Of a DNA stretch of 64,000 bases, positions 35,885 to 43,521 are shown piece by piece; position 1 is the stretch's first letter; the number at the start of each line of letters is the position of its first letter. The notes below the pieces were generated by a model. The model saw only the letters and a list, made by a program, of their open reading frames with translations, ran no database searches and had not been told where the DNA came from. A program made the translations under genes and the position numbers. Source of the stretch: Saprospiraceae bacterium. Its GTDB lineage: Bacteria > Bacteroidota > Bacteroidia > Chitinophagales > Saprospiraceae. The stretch is taken from positions 1 to 64,000 of the forward strand of contig JAIYCH010000011.1 of assembly GCA_027488135.1 (NCBI GenBank), given 5' to 3'.

Positions 35885-36922
35885 ATGAAACCAATATCTG
35901 TTAAACTATTCTTTTTCTGCGCATTATTCTTCATTGTGGAGGGAAATGCGAAGACTATATTTGTAAAAATGGATGGGAAAGGGAACGGGGAAAGTTGGGA
36001 AAATGCCCTATCTAACCTTCAACTTGCCGTTGGCATGGCAACGGAATCAGACCAAATTTGGGTAAAAACGGGTATTTATTATCCAACAAAGACTAATAAC
36101 AGGCAAATTCCATTTTTAATTGATAAATCAGTACAAATTTTTGGAGGTTTTTCAGGTAGTGAAAAGGAGTTGAAAGAAAGGGATTTCAAACAATTCCAAA
36201 CCATAATCTCTGGAGAAATAGGTGACAAAACTACGCTCTTGGACAACTCTCATAATATTTTTTTAATTGATATTGATAAGGGTGATATTGTTTTAGATGG
36301 TATTACATTACAGCGTGGAATGGCCAATATTTCTTCCAATGCTTATGATAGAAAAGCGTCAGGAGCGGGAATATTTTATACCAGCAGTGGCAATAAAAGT
36401 AGTCTCTGGGTATCTAATTGTTTGTTTATCGATAATCAATCTCTGTATGGAGGCGCTATTTCTGCCTTCACACTTGAGGGAGGCGATGTCACTATTCACA
36501 TAGAAAACTGTGTTTTTCAAAATAATACTGCCGAAATTGAAGGAGGAGCTATTTACCATCTTGCAGCAAAAGGAAGCAAGGATTTATTAGACATTCAACA
36601 CACCACCTTTACTGAAAATATTGCCACCTTTGGTGGAGCTATTTACCACAAAGCAGATAAAGGATCCATTTCCTCGCCACGGGTTAGTTTTTCAGATTTT
36701 GCCACGAATATTGCCTACGTCAGAGGTTCTTGCATTTATAATCAATTAGACGATGAAGAAACAGGAAGTCCGTTATTTATAGATTGTAGCTTTTTCGAGA
36801 ACAAGGAAACGGTAGGTAATTCGATGGGTGACTCCAATAATATTCAAAAAAGTCAGAATAACGCTGATCGTATGATCATTAGACCGACGCTACGCGCCAA
36901 TTCAAAAAGGAAGATTCCCTAA
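35885..36922 (+). CDS. Exported right-handed parallel beta-helix protein
   Basis: A 345-residue exported protein (signal peptide to about IVEGNAK) with a parallel beta-helix pattern. The N-terminal cap has the common GKGNGESWENALSNLQLAV segment, followed by IWVKTGIYYPT and IFGGFSGSEKELKERD. Repeats of LxxGxAxxxGGAIYH and FxxNxAxxxGGAI occur from about residue 150 to 300. Relatives in Bacteroidota usually end in a T9SS sorting domain or other anchor, but this one ends in a polar, basic tail that overlaps the 3' end of the convergent dehydratase gene by 21 bases. It may therefore be truncated or simply periplasmic. The function is not clear: beta-helices often bind or process polysaccharides, but I see no catalytic motif. 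Confidence 0.78.
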   Translation: MKPISVKLFFFCALFFIVEGNAKTIFVKMDGKGNGESWENALSNLQLAVGMATESDQIWVKTGIYYPTKTNNRQIPFLIDKSVQIFGGFSGSEKELKERDFKQFQTIISGEIGDKTTLLDNSHNIFLIDIDKGDIVLDGITLQRGMANISSNAYDRKASGAGIFYTSSGNKSSLWVSNCLFIDNQSLYGGAISAFTLEGGDVTIHIENCVFQNNTAEIEGGAIYHLAAKGSKDLLDIQHTTFTENIATFGGAIYHKADKGSISSPRVSFSDFATNIAYVRGSCIYNQLDDEETGSPLFIDCSFFENKETVGNSMGDSNNIQKSQNNADRMIIRPTLRANSKRKIP

Positions 36923-37858
36923 ATCGACATTCCCTCCTGTAAGTATGACGCCTACCTGTTTCCCTCTAAAAGTTTCTTTATTAGCCAATATAGCTGCTAA
37001 AGGTACGGCGCAGGAAGGTTCAATGATTATTTTCATTCTCTCCCATATTAATCTCATGGCCTGAACAATTTCATCTTCCTCAGCGGTAAATATATCGGTA
37101 ACATGTCTTTTTATAATATCCAGCGTTAAAGGTCCCAGGGTTGTTCGCAAACCATCTGCTATGGTATCAGTCCTCTCATTTTGTTCAATATGACCACTTC
37201 TGAGTGACCTAAGGGCATCATCAACCATTTTGGGTTCTGCGCCAATGATCATAATCTCAGGGTTAACATAATGCGCGGCCAAAGAAGTTCCGCTTAACAA
37301 TCCACCGCCGCCAACGGGAGCAACCACAATATCTAACTGCGGGTAATCTTCCAGTAACTCTAAGGCAGCGGTTGCCTGCCCTGCAATCACATCATAATTA
37401 TCATAAGGGTGAATAAAATGAGCCCCCGTTTTTCTTACTACTTCCGCCAAAGTACTTTCCCTTGCCATTTGATTTGGTTCACAGAAAATGATTTCCGCAC
37501 CATAAGCGCGGGTTCCCTCAACTTTTATTTTAGGTGCATTATTGGGCATAACGATAAAAGCGGGAATACCTAAAAATTGAGCTGCTTTAGCCACGGCCTG
37601 CGCATGATTTCCCGATGAATGAGTAGCTATTCCCAGATTTTTAACCTCTCCTTGTAATCGCAAAGAAGCGCTCGCAGCACCTCTCATTTTAAATGCACCT
37701 ATTTTCTGGAAATTTTCACATTTGAAATAAATAGAACAGCCAGCCATACCATTTAAAAATTGGTTTGTCAACACCGGCGTTCTATGAATCATCGATTTGA
37801 TGGAGTCTTGGGTCAGCCTCAAATCAGATAAGGTGGGAATACTTGAAAGTGATTTCAT
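36902..37858 (-). CDS. PLP-dependent threonine/serine dehydratase or serine racemase
   Basis: A 318-residue fold-type II PLP enzyme. The PLP lysine lies in CENFQKIGAFKMRGA, the phosphate-binding glycine loop is VGGGGLLSG, and HSSGNHAQAV is the substrate-loop signature. It lacks the C-terminal regulatory ACT domains of biosynthetic IlvA, which suggests a catabolic threonine/serine dehydratase, serine racemase or hydroxyaspartate ammonia-lyase; sequence alone does not separate these. It is cytoplasmic. The gene starts nine bases after the PBP4-type carboxypeptidase stop on the same strand. That pairing could link D-amino acid or peptidoglycan metabolism, but this is inference. Confidence 0.88.
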   Translation of the reverse strand: MKSLSSIPTLSDLRLTQDSIKSMIHRTPVLTNQFLNGMAGCSIYFKCENFQKIGAFKMRGAASASLRLQGEVKNLGIATHSSGNHAQAVAKAAQFLGIPAFIVMPNNAPKIKVEGTRAYGAEIIFCEPNQMARESTLAEVVRKTGAHFIHPYDNYDVIAGQATAALELLEDYPQLDIVVAPVGGGGLLSGTSLAAHYVNPEIMIIGAEPKMVDDALRSLRSGHIEQNERTDTIADGLRTTLGPLTLDIIKRHVTDIFTAEEDEIVQAMRLIWERMKIIIEPSCAVPLAAILANKETFRGKQVGVILTGGNVDLGNLPF

Positions 37859-37867
37859 TTCTTATTT

Positions 37868-39202
37868 TTAAAAGTTATCTCTCAGAAAGGTTAATACCTT
37901 ATTCATTTCATTTTTAACCACGACACTCCCTTCCACAAAATGATTATTCATAAAACTGAATATCAATGTTTTACCCTTATTTGTTACCACATATCCACTA
38001 AGGCAGTGGTTATTGGATAGTGATCCTGTCTTAGCAAAAACAAAAGGCTTTCCCTGGCCTTTGTAAGAACCTGAGATGGTACCCGACACCCCACCTGCTG
38101 GCAGTAAGCTAAAAAGTCTTTCTTGTGGCATCATCGCATATAATTTTTTTAAAATAAAAACCATATCCATAGGTGAAAAAAGATTGTACCTTGAAAGACC
38201 TGATCCGTCTGCCCAAACAGGTTTTTGTGGCCAGTCAGAAATTATGGAATCTCTTGCATACCTAATAAATTTTTCTGGATCGAGATAACCAAACTGTTTA
38301 TCTGAACATAAAATCAACAATTGTTCTCCTATAAAATTATCACTTTCCTGTAAAAAAAACCGATAAAGAGAATCCGGAATAGAGACTTTATAATTTGTAA
38401 AAGAAATATTCTCCTCCACATTGAGTTTAATTTGAGATACAGGTTGCTGAATATCCTCTCTAAATACACCTAACACCGTTTCTACATCGGTACGAAATGG
38501 AACGAGCAAATCAAAACTGGTATCAAAAGCTACTTTATTGGCATAAAATTTATTTTCAAATTCATCTCTGTATATTTTGGGTTTTTTCCCCTTATCTGCA
38601 TCGTCAAAAGTTAAATGATCTAACCAAAAACCGGGGGTGGTCAACCACTTACCCAGGCTATCTTTTTTAAACTGCACATAATTTCCATGTATAGGAATGG
38701 GGCTTCTTTCCACCTGGTAATAATAGGGATAATCTGCCCACGACCATCCTGAACCAAAACGATTCCCTTTCCAATTATCAAAAGAAAGCTTTACAGGCAG
38801 ATTTGATTTTTTCCAAGGCTCCGGTTGTTCCACTGACAAAAAAGCCGGATGCCTCCACATCGGATTACCTGTTCCCTGAATAATTAGTTGCCCCTCATCT
38901 TCCGCTACTCGCCAAACATTCAAACTATCGCCTAATACCTTTAACGCTGCATAAAGTGTGACTAATTTCACATTAGAAGCTGGAGTAAAATGTTTGTCTG
39001 CCTCTCTTTTTAATAAAATTTCTCCCGATGCCGCATCTTCAATCATTAATCCACTAAAATGCTGATTAAATATAATGGAGTTATGAACTAGATTATCTAA
39101 TTCCTTTACCTGCTTTTTATGTGTTTTTTGACCTAAAATGGAACCGATACATAAAAAAGAAATAACTACAATCCCTGAAAAAGAAACATAGGTTTTTGTC
39201 AT
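37868..39202 (-). CDS. dacB: PBP4-type D-alanyl-D-alanine carboxypeptidase/endopeptidase
   Basis: A 444-residue S13 family penicillin-binding protein. Residues ~1-25 form an export signal. The SxxK motif is in FTPASNVKLVTLYAAL, the SxN-type region is DGSGLSRYNL, and KTG is in FAKTGSLSNNHCLSGY. It trims or opens peptidoglycan cross-links in the periplasm. The length and motif order match the DacB family. It probably forms an operon with the downstream PLP dehydratase and is divergent from a serine hydrolase gene. Confidence 0.88.
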   Translation of the reverse strand: MTKTYVSFSGIVVISFLCIGSILGQKTHKKQVKELDNLVHNSIIFNQHFSGLMIEDAASGEILLKREADKHFTPASNVKLVTLYAALKVLGDSLNVWRVAEDEGQLIIQGTGNPMWRHPAFLSVEQPEPWKKSNLPVKLSFDNWKGNRFGSGWSWADYPYYYQVERSPIPIHGNYVQFKKDSLGKWLTTPGFWLDHLTFDDADKGKKPKIYRDEFENKFYANKVAFDTSFDLLVPFRTDVETVLGVFREDIQQPVSQIKLNVEENISFTNYKVSIPDSLYRFFLQESDNFIGEQLLILCSDKQFGYLDPEKFIRYARDSIISDWPQKPVWADGSGLSRYNLFSPMDMVFILKKLYAMMPQERLFSLLPAGGVSGTISGSYKGQGKPFVFAKTGSLSNNHCLSGYVVTNKGKTLIFSFMNNHFVEGSVVVKNEMNKVLTFLRDNF

Positions 39203-39296
39203 TTTGATTTATTTTTTCTAAAAAATTGATTTGAAAGGGTTACAAATCTTTACTAATTCGTACTTTTCAGCTAAGTTAAAAAAAATACCCTTGAAA

Positions 39297-41138
39297 ATGT
39301 CATTCCTCAAATACACCGCCATCATTTTTTTATCAGTGATAGGTTCAAAAGCCTTGTCTGGTCAGATAAATAACATCGATCCTTATCAGGTTGCCATTCA
39401 ACAAATAAGAATGACATCTAATGAAAAATCAATTATTCCATTTAAAAAACTAGAGACACTATCTATTACGCACCTGGTATTGGGCAAGGCACAAGTTCAA
39501 ACCAACGTTTTTAGTAATCAATTAGACAAGTATGCCTCTGTCAGTCATTATCAACTCCCTCTTCAAGATAATCTCCAAAATCTTGACATTTGGTTAAAAG
39601 CGAGAAAATCCGCTGGTGATAATGCCTTTATTATCGAAATCTGGACTGCTGAAAATTTTAGCAAAGATAAATTAATCCAAATAAAAACATTATTTGATGG
39701 TTTGCCAGTGGTCATTGTAAACTTCGACTCAGAATATTTTGACCGTAAGGATGAAATTGGAAATAGTGTGAAATTTGACATTCAAACCCTTTCCGGTTAC
39801 TGGCACCAATCTTTAGCAGCACAACTTATTTTTGGAGGCTTAAGCATTGAAGATGGAAAGGAAACAAAGGGGGTCCGACTTGGATATTCACCAGTGGCCA
39901 GTGTTGACATGAAGGCGAATATCCTCCATGATAGTATTAAATTTATCATAGAAGAAGGTATTGCAGCCAAAGCATTTCCCGGTGCTCAGGTTCTCGTGGC
40001 CAGAAAGGGCAAAATTGTGTACCATGAGGCGTTTGGCAAACACACTTATGAGGGGGAACAAAAATTATCTACAAATGATATTTACGATATGGCCTCCGTT
40101 ACTAAAGTTAGCAGTGGCCTTGCTGCGTTAATGAAGTGGTATGGAGAAGATAAATTAGATTTAGATGCGCCATTAAGTACCTATTTGCCGGAAGCAAAAG
40201 GAACGAACAAAGCTGATCTAAAAATGAGAGATATACTGACGCATCAAGCCAGATTAAGGGCCTGGATTCCCTTTTGGAAAGGTACTTTAGTGGGAAACAG
40301 CAGGAATCCATGGCAAAAAAACTGGAATAATAATCGAAATAATGATTATAGGTTTAAGGCAAAAACATTCAGATTACAAGCGACAAAAAATTATTCTATT
40401 GAAGTACCGGGCGGCTTATGGTTACATAAAAATTATCCGGATAAAATGGCCTCCCATATTTTTAAGTCTCCCCTTAATACTAAACCTGGGTATGTTTACT
40501 CCGATTTCTTTTTTATACTGATGCCTAGATTGGTCAAAGCGCAGACGGGGCAAGAATTTGAAAGTTATATTAAAACCCAATTTTACAAACCATTGGGCGC
40601 TAATACACTGACTTGGAACCCATTGCGGTTTTTCGATACCACTCAAATTGTGCCCACAGAAAGAGATACTTTTTTTAGAATGACCCTTTTACAGGGAAAT
40701 GTACACGACGAAGGTGCCGGTATGTTAAACGGTATTTCCGGTCATGCAGGTTTATTTGGTTCTGCCAATGACTTAGCTAAATTAATGCAGTTATACCTTA
40801 ACAAAGGTATTTATGGCGGAGAAAGACTTATCGGGGAGAAAGCTTTTGATGAGTTTACCCGCTGTCAATTCTGCCCTGATAATTATCGAGGTGTAGGTTT
40901 TGACAAACCGTTCGTTCAATATATTCCTGGTAAAAGTTCCATTGCAAAAGATGCTTCTCCTGAAAGCTACGGTCACAGCGGATATACAGGTACTTTTGTT
41001 TGGATAGACCCCAAAGAAGAGCTGATTTACATTTTCTTATCCAACCGAGTATATCCTACCAGAGAAAGCAGGGCTATTTACGATTTGAATATCAGACCGC
41101 GCATCCAACAATCTATTTATGACGCGTTGAAAAATTAA
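39297..41138 (+). CDS. Exported serine hydrolase with an orphan GH3 C-terminal-like domain
   Basis: A 613-residue protein with a signal peptide (to about SGQ), an alpha/beta region at ~28-200, and a beta-lactamase-fold serine hydrolase domain at ~205-613. The serine hydrolase motifs are SVTK at 267-270, YSD in GYVYSDFFF, and HSG in YGHSGYTGT. Residues 28-200 resemble the C-terminal domain of family 3 glycoside hydrolases as it occurs in Bacteroidota GH3/beta-lactamase fusions. It starts with an ALxxI-type helix and SIIPFKKLETL and ends in GVRLGYSPVASVDM. The catalytic GH3 barrel that normally precedes it is absent. I start at the ATG at 39297, directly before the signal peptide; a TTG at 39231 would add 22 residues. 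It may act on peptidoglycan fragments, as the fusions are thought to do (inference). Confidence 0.82.
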   Translation: MSFLKYTAIIFLSVIGSKALSGQINNIDPYQVAIQQIRMTSNEKSIIPFKKLETLSITHLVLGKAQVQTNVFSNQLDKYASVSHYQLPLQDNLQNLDIWLKARKSAGDNAFIIEIWTAENFSKDKLIQIKTLFDGLPVVIVNFDSEYFDRKDEIGNSVKFDIQTLSGYWHQSLAAQLIFGGLSIEDGKETKGVRLGYSPVASVDMKANILHDSIKFIIEEGIAAKAFPGAQVLVARKGKIVYHEAFGKHTYEGEQKLSTNDIYDMASVTKVSSGLAALMKWYGEDKLDLDAPLSTYLPEAKGTNKADLKMRDILTHQARLRAWIPFWKGTLVGNSRNPWQKNWNNNRNNDYRFKAKTFRLQATKNYSIEVPGGLWLHKNYPDKMASHIFKSPLNTKPGYVYSDFFFILMPRLVKAQTGQEFESYIKTQFYKPLGANTLTWNPLRFFDTTQIVPTERDTFFRMTLLQGNVHDEGAGMLNGISGHAGLFGSANDLAKLMQLYLNKGIYGGERLIGEKAFDEFTRCQFCPDNYRGVGFDKPFVQYIPGKSSIAKDASPESYGHSGYTGTFVWIDPKEELIYIFLSNRVYPTRESRAIYDLNIRPRIQQSIYDALKN

Positions 41139-41139
41139 A

Positions 41140-42525
41140 TCAATTTTTGATGGGCTGAAAAAGATTTATTCTTACCCCCGATTGAAAAGAAACCGTTGAA
41201 ATACGGTCATTGTAGGGACCTATACCTTTACTAACGTGTCCTACAAAAGATTGATAGCTCGATTGTGCGAAAATACTTGTTCTTGGTGAAATCATCTTTT
41301 CAGCTCCAACTCCCATGTCCATAGATAAATATATGTTATCAATGAGCGTTCCTCCCTGCATTAATCCCTCTTCAAGATTTTGATAAACACTATTGGTTTT
41401 ACCCGTTAAAGCAACGGAGGAGGGAAAAAATCCTGGGTGGACAATAAAGTAATTTGCAGAGAGCGTGACTTGAGCCGTAGCACCCAAAGAAGCGTAAAGA
41501 CGCCAATTTTCTTTGTGAACAATATTGAAACGGGTAAATACAGGAATTTGTAAAAGATTTAGCTGAATTTTCTTTAATTGCTCAGTAGTGTAACCATCTC
41601 TTAGACTACCTTGTATAAAGGTGACCGCTGGGGCATTGTACTCTTTATGCGCAAAAATGAATCCAAAGCCGGTTTCTAAACGTTTTGCTCCCTCACTTAG
41701 TAAGAAACCAAGATGAAAACCTGATGAATTTCTGATGGTTTCAGGAACTTTAAATCTTGGGTAGGCCGGGGTAAAAACATTATCACCGTCTAATCCAGTT
41801 AATAAGGTTAAATGCCATTTCCCAAAATCAAGTATATTGTTAATATAAATTTTTCTTGTCCCAATGGGGATGTGTCTTGATGTTAAAGTAGGAATTTGAT
41901 TTACCTCAGGGAAAGATTCTAAAGAAACGGGTGACATTTTAAGAATTATTGGAGACGAGCTTTGAATAGGCTCAACTTCTAATAGTCCTTTTTTGGGTAG
42001 TAGTTTATTTACCTCCTCATAAGATTGATTATCTGATACCTCTGACAATATTCTATCTAGCTGATTATCATTAAGTTTATTTTGAATATTGTTTTCTACT
42101 ACTTTAATTTCCGTTGTTGCAGAGGAACTTTTATCAACAGATACTTTAGTTCTATTTTCCAGATTGATCGATTGGGAGGTAGGTACCTGCCGAATGACTC
42201 CTACATGCAAACACGTAAAGAACAATAAAACGGCCATGGTAACTTCCATGGCTTTAAACCATATAATCTTATTTTCATTTCTTTTGATATGGGAATAGTA
42301 AGAATGAAAATGCCCCCAGGCGTGCCTTTCATTTGTAGGAAAAATGAATTGATTTAATTTTTCATGAATGTTTTGGTCAAACATTTTTTCCGCATCAGTC
42401 TGATCATCCAACAAAGCGTCATTCCATTTTTCAGAAAAATTTTTCCATGCATCTTTAGGAACCTTCGTTTCCAGAGATTCCAGTTTATCCTTCAAAAATT
42501 GGTCCATTTTTTCCTCTTCCATCAT
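41140..42525 (-). CDS. Putative dual-membrane-spanning anti-sigma factor
   Basis: A 461-residue protein with three parts. Residues 1-85 are cytoplasmic and carry two copies of a short helical motif (11-39 and 54-82), each with KL, a proline or nearby polar turn, then AWxxF. A single membrane helix lies at ~89-111, and a polar linker at ~112-225. From ~228 to the end, alternating beta strands look like an outer-membrane barrel domain, with the last strand VSFQSGVRINLF near the C-terminus. This topology would span inner membrane, periplasm and outer membrane. It is translationally coupled (TAATG) to the upstream ECF sigma factor, so an anti-sigma function is likely. I recall dual-membrane-spanning anti-sigma factors from Bacteroides thetaiotaomicron (Dma type) with this layout. 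No catalytic motif is visible. Confidence 0.72.
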   Translation of the reverse strand: MMEEEKMDQFLKDKLESLETKVPKDAWKNFSEKWNDALLDDQTDAEKMFDQNIHEKLNQFIFPTNERHAWGHFHSYYSHIKRNENKIIWFKAMEVTMAVLLFFTCLHVGVIRQVPTSQSINLENRTKVSVDKSSSATTEIKVVENNIQNKLNDNQLDRILSEVSDNQSYEEVNKLLPKKGLLEVEPIQSSSPIILKMSPVSLESFPEVNQIPTLTSRHIPIGTRKIYINNILDFGKWHLTLLTGLDGDNVFTPAYPRFKVPETIRNSSGFHLGFLLSEGAKRLETGFGFIFAHKEYNAPAVTFIQGSLRDGYTTEQLKKIQLNLLQIPVFTRFNIVHKENWRLYASLGATAQVTLSANYFIVHPGFFPSSVALTGKTNSVYQNLEEGLMQGGTLIDNIYLSMDMGVGAEKMISPRTSIFAQSSYQSFVGHVSKGIGPYNDRISTVSFQSGVRINLFQPIKN

Positions 42526-43076
42526 TACCTCTGCTTCAATAAAATGTTTTGTAATTTGAGTCTTGCCTTCACCAAATTTGATCTTGACGTACTTTCATTA
42601 ACATCAAGTAATTGGCTAATTTCTTTATGCGAATAACCTTCAATGACATATAAATTAAAAACGGCGCGATAGGAGGGAGAAAGTTGCTGAACGGCGTCTA
42701 AAATTTCCAATTCTGAGAAACGGCTCACTGCATCCGCATCAAAGCTGGCCACATGACTTGCCTCGTCCATATCCGAAGTTCTTCTGCGCATATTTGACCG
42801 ATAATAGTCAATAGAAGTATTAACCATTATGCGTCTAATCCAGGAAACCAAAGAAGTACCCGGCTGAAAAGAGTGAATATTCCTTAATATTTTTATGAAG
42901 CCTTCGTGCATAATGTCGAGAGCATCATTTTCGTTATTAGCGTAACGCATACAAACCCCCATCATACGCGCATAATACTCTTCATAAAGGGCTTGTTGCG
43001 CCCATTTCTCTCTGCGTATGCAAGCTAAAACCACATTTTGTTCAGCATCCCAACTGCCAGGAATTACTAATTCCAT
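42525..43076 (-). CDS. ECF-type RNA polymerase sigma factor
   Basis: A 183-residue sigma-70 family protein with only regions 2 and 4. Region 2 spans about residues 25-95 (YEEYYARMMGVCMRYANNENDALDIMHEGFIKIL, SWIRRIMVNTSIDYYR) and region 4 about 125-178 (LSPSYRAVFNLYVIEGYSHKEISQLLDVNESTSRSNL). No signal-receiving extension is present. Its stop overlaps the start of the membrane protein that probably restrains it. The regulon is unknown; no matching promoter was recognised in front of its own gene. It lies 63 bases downstream of a small orphan gene that follows metH. Confidence 0.92.
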   Translation of the reverse strand: MELVIPGSWDAEQNVVLACIRREKWAQQALYEEYYARMMGVCMRYANNENDALDIMHEGFIKILRNIHSFQPGTSLVSWIRRIMVNTSIDYYRSNMRRRTSDMDEASHVASFDADAVSRFSELEILDAVQQLSPSYRAVFNLYVIEGYSHKEISQLLDVNESTSRSNLVKARLKLQNILLKQR

Positions 43077-43139
43077 AAAATACGTTTGAAAAATTGAATC
43101 AAGGCTAACAAGTTACTCTGTTATTTAGAGAAATACCAA

Positions 43140-43520
43140 TTAATTGGCGTGATTTTTTAGCAGCACTTCATTTTCCGCATCGAGCCGTTTAAAAAAATGA
43201 ATAATTTGTTCAATTAAATATCTTTCCTGGGCTTCAGGTCCTTCCACCGGACTTTTTGTTACCCGGTCGTAATGTGGCCATCCGTCCGCATCTCTCCCTT
43301 TAAACACATAAATTCCTTGCTGACTCAATAACTCACAAATAGCAATATGCATTAAATCTTGCTTTTCTTCCTTTGTGTAAGTTTTTTGCCAACGACCTAA
43401 AATTTGAATGCCCACCAGCAGCAAAACGGCATTAAGATCAGGAAGTTCAGGTTTCTTAAAAGCCTCTTTTATTTGATTTCTAATTCGAAGCCAATCAAAA
43501 TTTATTTCCCATTCTTCCAT
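43140..43520 (-). CDS. Small conserved hypothetical protein (126 aa) after metH
   Basis: I recognise no family. The protein is acidic to neutral, helical, without signal peptide or membrane helix, and rich in Trp (WEINFDWLRIR, GRWQKTY, DGWPHYDRV). The gene starts one base after the metH stop on the same strand, so it is probably translated from the metH message. The sigma factor gene follows 63 bases further. A role with methionine synthase is possible by position only. Confidence 0.65.
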   Translation of the reverse strand: MEEWEINFDWLRIRNQIKEAFKKPELPDLNAVLLLVGIQILGRWQKTYTKEEKQDLMHIAICELLSQQGIYVFKGRDADGWPHYDRVTKSPVEGPEAQERYLIEQIIHFFKRLDAENEVLLKNHAN

Positions 43521-43521
43521 A

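Noticed and set aside
39231-39296. TTG start for the GH3-like serine hydrolase
   Set aside because: The ATG at 39297 directly precedes the signal peptide.
43077-43139. Self-recognised ECF promoter (AACTT then CGTA) before the sigma gene
   Set aside because: The spacing between the two parts is about 25 bases, too long for the usual 15-17.
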